Assembly: GCF_900637295.1 (NCBI RefSeq)
Contig: NZ_LR134363.1
Location: 2,046,001-2,110,000, forward strand
DNA from: Actinomyces slackii
Lineage (GTDB): Bacteria > Actinomycetota > Actinomycetes > Actinomycetales > Actinomycetaceae
DNA: 64,000 nt
Reading direction: 5' to 3'
The position numbers were made by a program, and so were the translations under genes. Each line of letters opens with the position of its first letter. Position 1 is the first letter of the stretch. Below are positions 17,591 to 26,520 of this stretch, piece by piece. The notes under the pieces were generated by a model. That model saw only the letters and a list, made by a program, of their open reading frames with translations, was not told the DNA's origin and did no database searches.

Positions 17591-19398
17591 GCATGAGCAG
17601 ATGCGCACCCAGACGCGTGGCCATCTGGGCTCCCGACTGGCCCGTTGTCGCCCTGACCCTGGAGGCCCGCGCCCAGCGCCGCGGCCTTGACCGGACTGCT
17701 GGCCGGACTGCTGGCCGGACTGCTGGCCGGACTGCTGGCCGGCCGGCGGGCGCTGCCGGAGGCGGCCCCCGGGAGCTCCTGCCGCCCGACCCGGCCCTGG
17801 AGCCTGTCGCCATCGTCGGGGCTCACGGCGTCGAGGCCGCCTCCGCCCCCGCCCGCGCCGCCGGCATCACCACCGGTATGCGCCTGCGCGTCGCCCGATC
17901 CCTGTGCCCCGATCTGACCGTCCTGCCTCCCCAGCCTGAGCGCCAGGCCCGCGCCTTCGAGACCGTCATGGACGCCCTGGACCGCCTGCTGGCCGATCCC
18001 CTCGTGCTGCGCCCCGGCCTGGCCATCAGCGGGGCCAGAGGCCCCGCCCGATGGGCCGGGGGAGAGGAGACCCTGGCGGCCGCCCTGGTCGAGGCCGTTG
18101 CCGAGCGGGCTGATGCCGAGTGCCAGGTGGGCATCGGTGAGGGCCTGGCCGGAGCCATCCTGGCCGCCAGGCGGGGCATCATCGTCCCGTCAGGAGCCAC
18201 CCCCGCCTTCTTAGAGCCCTGGCCCTTGGAGGCCCTCCTGGCCGCGCTGCCCCTGCGCCGTCAGCGTCATGAGGCTCGCGCCCTTGTGGAGACCTTCAGC
18301 AGGCTCGGGCTGCGCACACTCGGGGACCTGGCCGCCCTGCCCGGCAGGGATGTCGCAGCGCGCTTCGGCGTGACGGGCGCCCGGCTCCACCGCCTGGCCT
18401 CAGGCATCGACCATGAGGCGCAGACCACCCCCCGACCCGTCGGGGATCTGACCGTCGAGACCCTGCTCGACCCTCCCGTGGAGCGCACGGACACCGCCGC
18501 CTTCGCCGCGCGCAGCCTTGCCGAGGATCTGGCTGCAGGCCTCCTGTCCGCCGGGGCCAGCGCAGGGCGGCTCCTGGTGGAGGCCCACTGCCAGGACGGC
18601 GCTGAGCTCGCCCGCTCCTGGGCTCTGGAGACCGCGCCCACCGTCTCCGAGCTCACCGACCGCGTGCGCTGGCAGCTCGAGGGCTGGCTGGCCGGGCGCA
18701 GCGGAAGGCCACCGGCCTCCCCCCTGACGCGCCTGCGCCTGAGCGCCCTGGAGATCAGCCCCGCGGGAGCCGGTCAGGCGGGCCTGTGGAAGGCGCCCGG
18801 GGAGCAGGCCGGAGCCCGGGCCGCCCGAGCCGCTGAGCGCGTCGAGTCCCTCCTGGGGGCCGGCGGCATCCAGGCCCCGCTGCTCACCGATGGACGGGAC
18901 CCGCGCTCACGGGCGCGCCTGATCCCCTGGGGGGAGCGCGCTGACCCCACGGCCCGGAGCGCCCAGGCGACTCGGGGCGCCCGGACCGCTCAGACGACTC
19001 AGGCACGCAGCCCCCAGACCGCCCCCTGGGCGGGCGCCCTGCCCCGGCCCTCGCCCTCCATCGTCCTGGCCCGCCCCATCCCGGTGACACTGACCGACGC
19101 CCAGGGACGGCAGATCGGCGTCGACATCCACGGGCAGATCGACGCCGCCCCCGCACTGGTCAGCATCGAGGGCGAGATGCCATGGGATCACCATCCCGAG
19201 GTCAGGGGGAGGGCGCAACCATGGGCGTCGGGCCCCCAGCAAGTCACCTCCTGGGCCGGGCCCTGGCCCCTGGACGAGGGATGGTGGACGCCACAGGGGG
19301 CCTGGCAGCGCGCCTACCTCCAGGTCACCACCGACGCCGGGCCGCCCCTGCTGCTCATGCGCGCCGGCCAGTGGTGGCTCGAGGCGATCTACTCCTGA
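17587..19398 (+). CDS. imuB: ImuB, catalytically inactive Y-family polymerase homologue
   Basis: A 603-residue Y-family polymerase relative (RRVAIWAPDWPVVA at the start, palm around 140-215, helix-hairpin-helix LGLRTLGDLAALPGRDVAARFG near 240). The acidic residues of active polymerases, as in the SIDEA motif, are not present; the matching segment reads LAISGARGPARWAGG. QAGLW near residue 396 resembles the beta-clamp-binding motif. ImuB is the hub that ties DnaE2 and ImuA' to the clamp. An RTAG tetrapeptide repeat (about residues 36-52) comes from a 12-bp DNA repeat. It overlaps imuA' by ATGA; a second in-frame ATG follows two codons later. Confidence 0.85.
   Translation: MSMSRCAPRRVAIWAPDWPVVALTLEARAQRRGLDRTAGRTAGRTAGRTAGRPAGAAGGGPRELLPPDPALEPVAIVGAHGVEAASAPARAAGITTGMRLRVARSLCPDLTVLPPQPERQARAFETVMDALDRLLADPLVLRPGLAISGARGPARWAGGEETLAAALVEAVAERADAECQVGIGEGLAGAILAARRGIIVPSGATPAFLEPWPLEALLAALPLRRQRHEARALVETFSRLGLRTLGDLAALPGRDVAARFGVTGARLHRLASGIDHEAQTTPRPVGDLTVETLLDPPVERTDTAAFAARSLAEDLAAGLLSAGASAGRLLVEAHCQDGAELARSWALETAPTVSELTDRVRWQLEGWLAGRSGRPPASPLTRLRLSALEISPAGAGQAGLWKAPGEQAGARAARAAERVESLLGAGGIQAPLLTDGRDPRSRARLIPWGERADPTARSAQATRGARTAQTTQARSPQTAPWAGALPRPSPSIVLARPIPVTLTDAQGRQIGVDIHGQIDAAPALVSIEGEMPWDHHPEVRGRAQPWASGPQQVTSWAGPWPLDEGWWTPQGAWQRAYLQVTTDAGPPLLLMRAGQWWLEAIYS
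17693..17740 (+). repeat. 12-bp tandem repeat (4 copies) inside imuB
   Basis: GGACTGCTGGCC occurs four times head to tail without a mismatch. It encodes RTAG units in the N-terminal part of ImuB and keeps the frame whatever the copy number. Confidence 0.9.
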
Positions 19399-19439
19399 GT
19401 ACTCCTGAATACTCCTGAGTGCACCTGACTACTCCTGAG
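19389..19439. repeat. short direct repeats of TACTCCTGA across the imuB stop codon
   Basis: TACTCCTGA or close variants recur about five times at roughly 10-base spacing, starting in the last codons of imuB and ending at the 3' end of the convergent PAP2 gene. No function is evident. Confidence 0.6.
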
Positions 19440-20229
19440 GCCCTGCCCCGGCCCCATCGAGGCGCGGCACCGCACCCACGGCCGCCTCCGCCTCTGCAGG
19501 CCCTGCCTCGCCGCCATGCTCGCCGCCGTGCTCACCCGCGCCGCGATGCTCGCCGAGCGGGACCCGCCTGCCCCGGAGCCACAGAACCGCCAGGGCCACC
19601 AGGCACACCCACGCCGCCCCGAAGGCCCAGCCCGCCAGCACATCCGTCATCCAGTGATGGCCCAGATAGACCCGCGAGACCCCCACCAGGCCCGCCAGTC
19701 CCACCGCGCCGACCACCGCCAGTGCCCTGCCCATGAGCCGCGCCGCGCTGAACAGGACGATGCCCGCCAGCACGCAGGCGAAGGCCGCCGTGTTGAGGGA
19801 GTGCCCTGAGGGGAAGGACAGGGTGTGCTCGGGCTCGCCCAGGAGCGTCGCCGTCGAGGGGCGCTCACGGCCGAAGAAGCGCTTGAGCTCCACCGTCATG
19901 AGGGAGGAGCCGATCATCGTTGCCGCCAGCACCAGCGCCTGGCCGCGCCTCCCCGACCAGGCCAGGGCCAGGACGCCCACCACGGTCAGCGCGCTCAGGC
20001 CCGGGGTCGAGCACAGGGCGGAGACCGCCGTCATCACCGCGGAAACCGGGGGCGTGCGCAGCGACACCGCCCAGGCACTCACCCGCGAGTCGAAGACGGC
20101 CAGACCCGCACCCGCCGGGGCGGTGACCGCCAGCCAGCTAAACAGGCCCAGCAGGAGCGCGGCGCAGACGGCCAGGGTCACGGCGCGAGGAGTGCGCCAC
20201 GTGTCAGGCAGATGGTCCAGGCTGATCAT
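19429..20229 (-). CDS. PAP2-family membrane phosphatase
   Basis: A 266-residue integral membrane protein with about five to six hydrophobic segments and the three PAP2 signature motifs: KRFFGRERP, PSGHSLN and SRVYLGHHWMTD. Such enzymes hydrolyse lipid phosphates such as phosphatidic acid or undecaprenyl pyrophosphate at the outer membrane face. The C-terminal 40 residues are a hydrophilic Gly/Glu/His-rich tail (GEHRGAGEHGGEHGGE). It lies on the opposite strand inside the mutasome region and has no evident tie to it. Confidence 0.88.
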   Translation of the reverse strand: MISLDHLPDTWRTPRAVTLAVCAALLLGLFSWLAVTAPAGAGLAVFDSRVSAWAVSLRTPPVSAVMTAVSALCSTPGLSALTVVGVLALAWSGRRGQALVLAATMIGSSLMTVELKRFFGRERPSTATLLGEPEHTLSFPSGHSLNTAAFACVLAGIVLFSAARLMGRALAVVGAVGLAGLVGVSRVYLGHHWMTDVLAGWAFGAAWVCLVALAVLWLRGRRVPLGEHRGAGEHGGEHGGEAGPAEAEAAVGAVPRLDGAGAGPQE

Positions 20230-20435
20230 GCCCAGACCCTAGCCGCCAGGGCTATGCCCCCGCTGTGAGCCCCTGCTGAGCCGCCCCCGAGGGACACAAG
20301 AGCAGGGGAGGGCGCAGCCGGGCCTGGCAGTGATCGCAGGCCGGCGGCGGTAGCATCCAGGCGATCTGCGCCTCCGCCCGCCCCTCCCAGCCCCGGGCGG
20401 CCGGAGCACACCACGGGGCACAGCAAGGGAACGCG

Positions 20436-21095
20436 ATGGCCAAGCTCTACTTCCGCTACGGCGCCATGAACTCCGGCAAGACCACCGGCCTGCTCCAGAC
20501 CGCCCACAACTACGAGGAGCGGGGCCAGAGAGTCCTCATCATCAAGGCCGTGGTGGACACCAAGGGGGAGGGCACCGTCGTCTCCCGACTCGGCTTCTCG
20601 CGCGCAGTGGACCTGCTGGTGGACTCCGACGAGGACCTGCGCGCCCTCGTGCACCGCCGCATCCTGGGGCGCGACGCCGGTGCGCCCAGCGGTGGCGGGC
20701 GCGCCGGCGAGGAGCCGAAGGAGCTGCGATGCGCCCTGGACTGCGTGCTGGTCGACGAGGCCCAGTTCCTCACCGCCCGCCAGGTCGACCAGCTCATGGA
20801 GATCGTCCTGCTCGACGACGTCCCCGTCCTGGCCTACGGGATCCGCTCGGACTTCCGCACCCTGAGCTTCCCCGGATCACGGCGCCTGCTGGAGATCGCC
20901 CACTCCCTGGAAGAGCTCAAGACCATCTGCCGCTGCGGGCGCAAGGCCATCTTCAACGCGCGCAAGACCGGCGGGCAGGCCGGCCACTACGTCTTCGACG
21001 GCGACCAGGTGGCCATCGACGCCGGCGAGATCACCTACGAGTCCCTGTGCGGCAAGTGCTACCTCGCCGCCGGCGGCGCCCTGCCCCACGAGTAG
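20436..21095 (+). CDS. tdk: thymidine kinase
   Basis: A 219-residue type II thymidine kinase that phosphorylates thymidine in the salvage pathway. It has the P-loop GAMNSGKTTG, the Walker-B-like LVDEAQFLT, the lasso region YGIRSDFRTLSFPGS and the zinc-binding pairs CRCGRKA and LCGKCY. Length is normal, with a short Gly-rich insertion near residues 75-90 (GAPSGGGRAGEEP). AAGGGA precedes the ATG. It sits between the PAP2 gene and dnaE2. Confidence 0.95.
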   Translation: MAKLYFRYGAMNSGKTTGLLQTAHNYEERGQRVLIIKAVVDTKGEGTVVSRLGFSRAVDLLVDSDEDLRALVHRRILGRDAGAPSGGGRAGEEPKELRCALDCVLVDEAQFLTARQVDQLMEIVLLDDVPVLAYGIRSDFRTLSFPGSRRLLEIAHSLEELKTICRCGRKAIFNARKTGGQAGHYVFDGDQVAIDAGEITYESLCGKCYLAAGGALPHE

Positions 21096-21239
21096 CACGG
21101 GCCCCAACCCCGCTGCGCCCCGCGCCACCGCCCTCCCGAGCGGCTCACCGCCTGTGGGACCAAGAACCGGTGGGGCCACAAACCGCGCAGACGGATCGTG
21201 AGCAGGAGGCAGGATCATGCCCCCGGCCGGCCATCCGCC

Positions 21240-21259
21240 TAGACTGTACACATGTTCGA
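21240..21259 (+). promoter_or_regulatory. leaderless promoter and LexA box over the dnaE2 start codon
   Basis: TAGACT (21240-21245) is a -10 box six bases before the ATG at 21252, so the transcript would start at or next to the start codon. GTACACATGTTCGA (21246-21259) differs by one base from the LexA core GAACACATGTTCGA and covers the start codon. Confidence 0.7.
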
Positions 21260-24200
21260 ATCCGGGGCGCCGCGCTACGCCGAGCTGCACGCCCACTCCG
21301 CCTACTCCTTCCTCGACGGGGCCAACGAGCCAGAGGACCTCGTGGCCGCCGCCGCCGAGCTCGGGCTGGACGCCCTGGCCCTGACCGACCACGACGGCAT
21401 GCCCGGAATCGTCAAGCACGCCCAGGCCGGGCGCGCCCACGGCCTGCCCACCATCCACGGCAGCGAGCTCACCCTGGCCGACGGCGCCCGCCTGCCCATC
21501 CTGGCCCGCGACCCCCGCGGATACCACCGCCTGGTCGCCGCCATCTCCGACCACAACCTCACCGCCGGGCACCGCCGCGACCCCGCCCACAGCCCCGAGG
21601 ACCTGGCCCCCGCCCTGGCCGGAACTTGCCTGATCCTCACCGGCACCGTCAACGGCCCCCTGCGCCGAGCCCTGGGCAGCCCCCACCGCCCCAGCGCCTG
21701 GGACCTGGACGCCGCCGACGCCTGCCTGGGACGCCTCGCCGAGCTCTTCGCCCCCAACCGCCCCACCCGCCCAGCCGTCGGCGAGAGCGCCACCACCGGC
21801 CTGGCCGTCGAGCTGGCCCTGGACGGAGGACCCACCGACGCCGCCCTGACCCACGCCCTGACCGGCCTGGCCGCCGCCCACCGCCTGCCCCTGGTGGCCA
21901 CCGGCGCCGTGCGCTGCGCCCGCCCAGCGGACGCCCGCCTGGCCGACGTCCTGACCGCCACCCGCCTGGTTACCGACCTGGAGGGCGCTCGCGGCCATCT
22001 GCCCGCCATCGGCCGCTGGCTGCGCGGCCCCGCCGACATGGCCCGGCTCCACCGCCGCGCTCCCGGGGCGGTGGAGGCCGCCGCCGAGATCGGCTCCGAG
22101 CTGGCCTTCGACCTGGCCCTCATCGCCCCAGACCTTCCCGCCGCCGACGTCCCGCCGGGACACACCCCCGCCAGCTGGCTGCGCGAGCTCACCGGTCGCG
22201 GAGCCACCGCCCGCTACGGCAGCCGTGCCCAGGACCCGAGCGCCTGGCAGGTCCTGGACCATGAGCTCGAGATCATCGAGGCGCTGGGCTTCGCCGGCTA
22301 CTTCCTCATCGTGCGCTCCATCGTGGAGTTCTGCGAGCGCTCCGGCATCCTGTGCCAGGGCCGGGGCTCGGCGGCCAACTCGGCGGTCTGCTACGCCCTG
22401 GGCATCACGGCGGTGGATGCGGTGCGCCACCAGATGCTCTTCGAGCGCTTCCTGTCCCCGGGGCGGGCCGGATACCCGGATATCGACCTGGATATCGAGG
22501 CCTGCCGCCGCGAGGAGGTCATCCAGCACGTCTACTCCCGCTACGGGCGCGACTGCGCCGCCCAGGTCGCCAACGTCATCTCCTACCGGCCCCGCTCCGC
22601 CGTGCGCGACGCCGCCCGGGCCCTGGGCCACCCCGCCGGGCTGCAGGACGCCTGGGCCGCCCAGATGGGGCGCTGGTCCACCCTCCGCATCGAGCAGGAC
22701 GCCGAGCCCGGCGCCCTGCCCCCCAACGGCTCGGCCCGGGCGTCCCGCCAGGAGGTCCCCGACCAGGTCCTCGGCCTGGCCGAGCGCCTCCTGCGCCTGC
22801 CCCGCCACCTGGGCATCCACCCCGGGGGGATGGTCCTGGCCGACCGCCCCGTCTCCGAGGTCTGCCCCGTGCGCTGGGCCGCCATGGAGGGCCGCTCCGT
22901 CCTGCAGTGGGACAAGGACGACTGCGCCGCCGCCGGGCTGGTCAAGTTCGACCTGCTGGGGCTGGGGATGCTCACCGCCCTGCGCCTGGCCTTCACCACC
23001 CTGGCCCAGCGCGGAGAGACCGTCCCCGAGCCCTCGCCCTCCCGGAGCGACCGCGCCGCAGGGGAGGGCCGGGCCGCGGGTCGCCCGGAGGAGGATCGGG
23101 CCGGAGACGCTGGGCGGACCGGGGACACTGGGGGCTCAGCGCCCGCCGGAGTCCTGCGCGCCGCCCAGATCGGCAGGCCCTGGGACCTGCACACCCTGCC
23201 CGAGGACGATCCGGCCGTCTACCGCCTCCTGACAGCCGCGGATACCGTGGGCGTCTTCCAGGTCGAGTCCCGCGCCCAGATGGCCACCCTGCCCCGGCTG
23301 CGGCCCACGTGCTTCTACGACATCGTCGTCGAGGTGGCCCTCATCCGCCCCGGCCCCATCCAGGGCGATGCGGTCAGCCCCTACATCCGCCGCCGCCTGA
23401 AGAGAGAGCCGGTGGACTACCTGCACGACAGCCTCAGGCCCGCCCTGTCCAAGACCCTGGGCGTGCCGCTCTTCCAGGAGCAGCTCATGCAGATCGCCGT
23501 CGATGCCGCCGGCTTCAGCCCCGCCGAGGCCGACGCCCTGCGCCAGGCCATGGGGGCCAAGCGCTCCGCCGAGCGCATGGAGGCCCTCCACACCCGCTTC
23601 GTGGAGGGCATGGTCGGCCTCCAGGGCGCTGAGCCGGAGGTTGCCGAGGCCGTCTTCGCCAAGCTGCGGGCCTTCGCGGACTTCGGCTTCCCCGAGTCCC
23701 ACGCCTTCTCCTTCGCCTACCTCGTCTACGCCTCGGCCTGGCTCAAGGCCCGCAAGCCCGAGGACTTCTATGCCGGGGTCCTGGCCGCTCAGCCCATGGG
23801 CTTCTGGTCGCCCCAGAGCCTGGTGGCCGACGCCCGCCGCCACGGGGTGCGCGTCCTGCCCGCCGACGTCAACGCCTCAGGGGCCCAGGCCATCGTCGAG
23901 TCGCGCCCCCAGGCCGTGGAGGCCGGCTCCTCTGGCGCCCGCCAGTGGCTCCCCCTGACCCCCTCACCCGAGGCCCTGAGCCCCCTTGACGCCCATGACG
24001 ACCTGGCCGTGCGCCTGGGGCTGGCCGCCATCAAGGGGATCGGCGCGCAGCGAGCCGAGGCCATCGCGGCCGAGCGGCAGGCCAACGGCCCCTACCGGGA
24101 CCTGGCCGACCTGGCCCGGCGCGTGCGCCTGAGCCGTGCCGCGCTGGAGGCCCTGGCCGCCTCCGGGGCCCTGGAGAGCCTGGGGGTTGAGCGGCGCGAG

Positions 24201-24881
24201 GCCCTGTGGGCCGCCGGGGTCCTGGCCGAGGAGCACGGGGCCCGCCATCAAGGGCCCGGAGCGGCTGCCCCCGCCGTGACCCGGGGCCGACGCCGCGGCC
24301 CGCGCCCCGTGACCATCGCGCCCCGAGCGCCGCTCGGCCACGACGGGACCGGTCAGGAGGCCCAGGATCCCCCACAGCCCGAGGCCCAGGGCCAGGCCGG
24401 GCGCGGGTGGTTCCAGCCCACCCTGCCGGGCACCGCAGTGGGGGCCCGGGCCCCGCGCCTGCCCGCCATGGGGGAGCGCGAGCGGCAGGTGGCCGACCTG
24501 CGCCTGACCGGGGTGACCACCCAGGACCATCCCATGGCCGGCCTGCGGGAGGGACTGGGGGAGCGCGGCATCCTGGCCCTGGCCGAGGTCGGCCGCCAGG
24601 AGCCGGGCAGGCGGGTCAGGGCCGCCGGCGTGGTCACCCACCGTCAGCGCCCTCACACGGCCACGGGCATGATCTTCCTCAACCTGGAGGACGAGACCGG
24701 GCTGCTCAACGTGGTCTGCTCAGCGGGCATGTGGCGCCGCTACCGCTCCATCGGCAGGCGGGCCACCGCGCTGATCGTGCGCGGCACCGTGGAGAGGGGC
24801 GATGGCGTGACCGCCCTGCGCGCCGAGCACCTCGAGGCCCTGGGCGGCATCACCCCCACCGGCAGTCGGGACTGGTGCTGA
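21252..24881 (+). CDS. dnaE2: error-prone DNA polymerase III alpha subunit DnaE2
   Basis: A 1209-residue C-family polymerase for damage-induced mutagenic synthesis. The PHP domain opens with ELHAHSAYSFLDGANEPEDL. The palm carries PDIDLDIE (about residue 411), KFDLLGLGM (about 565) with the third Asp, and RPGPIQGDAV (about 700). Tandem HhH (IKGIGAQRAEAI) and OB (MIFLNLEDETGLLNVVC) domains follow. A Gly/Arg/Asp-rich insertion at about 590-635 is unusual. The identity as DnaE2 rather than the replicative DnaE1 rests on its PHP start, its length and the nearby imuB. Expression is probably LexA-controlled and the mRNA leaderless. Confidence 0.95.
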   Translation: MFESGAPRYAELHAHSAYSFLDGANEPEDLVAAAAELGLDALALTDHDGMPGIVKHAQAGRAHGLPTIHGSELTLADGARLPILARDPRGYHRLVAAISDHNLTAGHRRDPAHSPEDLAPALAGTCLILTGTVNGPLRRALGSPHRPSAWDLDAADACLGRLAELFAPNRPTRPAVGESATTGLAVELALDGGPTDAALTHALTGLAAAHRLPLVATGAVRCARPADARLADVLTATRLVTDLEGARGHLPAIGRWLRGPADMARLHRRAPGAVEAAAEIGSELAFDLALIAPDLPAADVPPGHTPASWLRELTGRGATARYGSRAQDPSAWQVLDHELEIIEALGFAGYFLIVRSIVEFCERSGILCQGRGSAANSAVCYALGITAVDAVRHQMLFERFLSPGRAGYPDIDLDIEACRREEVIQHVYSRYGRDCAAQVANVISYRPRSAVRDAARALGHPAGLQDAWAAQMGRWSTLRIEQDAEPGALPPNGSARASRQEVPDQVLGLAERLLRLPRHLGIHPGGMVLADRPVSEVCPVRWAAMEGRSVLQWDKDDCAAAGLVKFDLLGLGMLTALRLAFTTLAQRGETVPEPSPSRSDRAAGEGRAAGRPEEDRAGDAGRTGDTGGSAPAGVLRAAQIGRPWDLHTLPEDDPAVYRLLTAADTVGVFQVESRAQMATLPRLRPTCFYDIVVEVALIRPGPIQGDAVSPYIRRRLKREPVDYLHDSLRPALSKTLGVPLFQEQLMQIAVDAAGFSPAEADALRQAMGAKRSAERMEALHTRFVEGMVGLQGAEPEVAEAVFAKLRAFADFGFPESHAFSFAYLVYASAWLKARKPEDFYAGVLAAQPMGFWSPQSLVADARRHGVRVLPADVNASGAQAIVESRPQAVEAGSSGARQWLPLTPSPEALSPLDAHDDLAVRLGLAAIKGIGAQRAEAIAAERQANGPYRDLADLARRVRLSRAALEALAASGALESLGVERREALWAAGVLAEEHGARHQGPGAAAPAVTRGRRRGPRPVTIAPRAPLGHDGTGQEAQDPPQPEAQGQAGRGWFQPTLPGTAVGARAPRLPAMGERERQVADLRLTGVTTQDHPMAGLREGLGERGILALAEVGRQEPGRRVRAAGVVTHRQRPHTATGMIFLNLEDETGLLNVVCSAGMWRRYRSIGRRATALIVRGTVERGDGVTALRAEHLEALGGITPTGSRDWC

Positions 24882-24905
24882 CCGGGGCCCTCTCAGCCCC
24901 TGAGG

Positions 24906-24922
24906 CCGGCCGCGGCGGCCGG
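24906..24922. terminator. bidirectional hairpin between convergent genes
   Basis: CCGGCCG-CGG-CGGCCGG is a perfect 7-bp stem in the 49-base gap between the stop codons of dnaE2 and the AI-2E family transporter gene. Confidence 0.6.
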
Positions 24923-24930
24923 GGGCGCTA

Positions 24931-26424
24931 TCAGCCCCGGGCGGTGTAGGCGGGCAGCTCGCCGACCACGGGGGCGTCCTTGACGTGCAGCTCGGAGTAG
25001 ACCGACCACAGGACGCCGATCAGCGGCACGGCGATGATCGCCCCCAGCAGCCCCGCCGCGTAGGTGCCCACGGCCACGCCGATGATGACCACCACCGGGT
25101 GCAGGGAGACCTGCCGGCCCATGATGAGCGGCTGGAGGATGTGGCCCTCGATCTGGCCGATGGCCGCCACCCCCAGGCCGACCACCACCATGGTCAGCGG
25201 CCCGTGGGAGGCCAGGGCCACCACCATGGCGATGATCATGGCCGCCGGCGCCCCGATGATCGGGATGAAGGCGCCGATGAAGACCAGGACCGCCAGGGGA
25301 GCGGCCAGCGGGATGCCCACGAGCTGAAGGAAGATGCCGGCCATGACGCCGTCGGCCAGGGCGACGATCACGGTGCCGCGCGCGTATCCGGCGAAGGTGT
25401 ACCAGCCGGCCCCGGCGGCCCGGTGCACCGATTCGCGCAGGTGGGCGGGCAGCTCATCGAGGAACCAGCGCCACATCCTGCCCCCGGAGGCCAGGAAGAA
25501 GATGGTGGAGAAGATCGCCAGCGCCATGACCGCGAAGAAGTCCACCACCGCACTGGCATTGGACAGGACCTCGGTGGCCAGGGTGGGCGCATTGGACTGG
25601 AGGTAGTCCTGGCCCTGGCGCACCCAGGCCTGGAACTGCTCGGCCAGCTCCTGCTGGGTCAGGTGCACCGGCAGGGGCCCGTGCTCGACGAAGTCCACGA
25701 TCGTGTCCAGGCCATCGGAGAACTGGGAGGTCAGGGAGGCCCACTGGCTGGTCACCGAGGTCACCACGTAGGTCATGAGCCCCACGATGGCGGCCAGCGT
25801 GGTCAGCAGGGCCAGGAATGTGGCTGGGTAGCGCGGCATGACGCGGGCGAACAGGCTCACCAGGGGCTGAAGGATGGAGGTGAAGACCAGAGCCATGAAC
25901 ACGCCGATGAACACCGGCACGATGATGGAGGTCGCGTAGACCACCAGGGCGATCATGATGATGATGCCCAGCCCCAGCCAGGCCCCCAGTCCTCCGCGCA
26001 CCAGCCAGGAGGGCAGGGAGGCCAGGGCGGTCGAGCGGGTGGCGATCACCGGGGGCAGGCCCGAATGCGCGGCCGCTTGCGGAGCGGGGGAGTCCGCCGT
26101 GTGCGCCGCGCCGCTGGGCGCAGGGCCGGCAGCCCGCTCGCCCGGGGCCTCGCCTGTCCGCGAGCCGACGGACTCCTCGTAGTGCAGTTGCCAGGCGCGC
26201 TCCGCCCGACGTCGCTGGTCGACCCGGTCCACGGCGCGCCTCCAGGCGCTCATGAGCCGCCTCACCGGACCACCGCCCGTGACGGCAGGCGGTGCGGGCG
26301 ATGCCGAGGGATCGCGCTGGGGGACGGGCTCCTGCTCGTCGGCCTTCTCGGGCTCCTCGGGCGCGGCCTGCCGACTGGGCAGGGACTGCGCTGATGCGTG
26401 CGGATCGGTGGTGTGCTCCTCCAC
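24931..26424 (-). CDS. AI-2E family transporter (UPF0118 membrane protein)
   Basis: A 497-residue membrane protein with about eight hydrophobic segments in its last 350 residues. It carries family signatures: FIGVFMALVFTSILQPLV near the start of the core and VFIGAFIPIIGAPAAMIIA, then GQIEGHILQPLIMGRQVSLHPVVVI near the end. Relatives are proposed exporters or antiporters; AI-2 transport is shown for few. The N-terminal 150 residues are hydrophilic and low complexity. The GTG at 26424 is preferred because GGGGAGGAG lies about 10 bases upstream; a TTG at 26481 is also in frame. Confidence 0.82.
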   Translation of the reverse strand: MEEHTTDPHASAQSLPSRQAAPEEPEKADEQEPVPQRDPSASPAPPAVTGGGPVRRLMSAWRRAVDRVDQRRRAERAWQLHYEESVGSRTGEAPGERAAGPAPSGAAHTADSPAPQAAAHSGLPPVIATRSTALASLPSWLVRGGLGAWLGLGIIIMIALVVYATSIIVPVFIGVFMALVFTSILQPLVSLFARVMPRYPATFLALLTTLAAIVGLMTYVVTSVTSQWASLTSQFSDGLDTIVDFVEHGPLPVHLTQQELAEQFQAWVRQGQDYLQSNAPTLATEVLSNASAVVDFFAVMALAIFSTIFFLASGGRMWRWFLDELPAHLRESVHRAAGAGWYTFAGYARGTVIVALADGVMAGIFLQLVGIPLAAPLAVLVFIGAFIPIIGAPAAMIIAMVVALASHGPLTMVVVGLGVAAIGQIEGHILQPLIMGRQVSLHPVVVIIGVAVGTYAAGLLGAIIAVPLIGVLWSVYSELHVKDAPVVGELPAYTARG

Positions 26425-26520
26425 GCTGCCGGCTCTCCTCCCCTTCTCCTGGCTGCGATACTGCGATGCCGCCCGCTCCAAGCCGTGCGAGAGGCAGCGT
26501 CAGCCTACTAGCGTGGGGCC

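Noticed and set aside
20877-22820. 647-codon minus-strand frame
   Set aside because: Antisense to tdk and dnaE2; composition is typical of a shadow frame.
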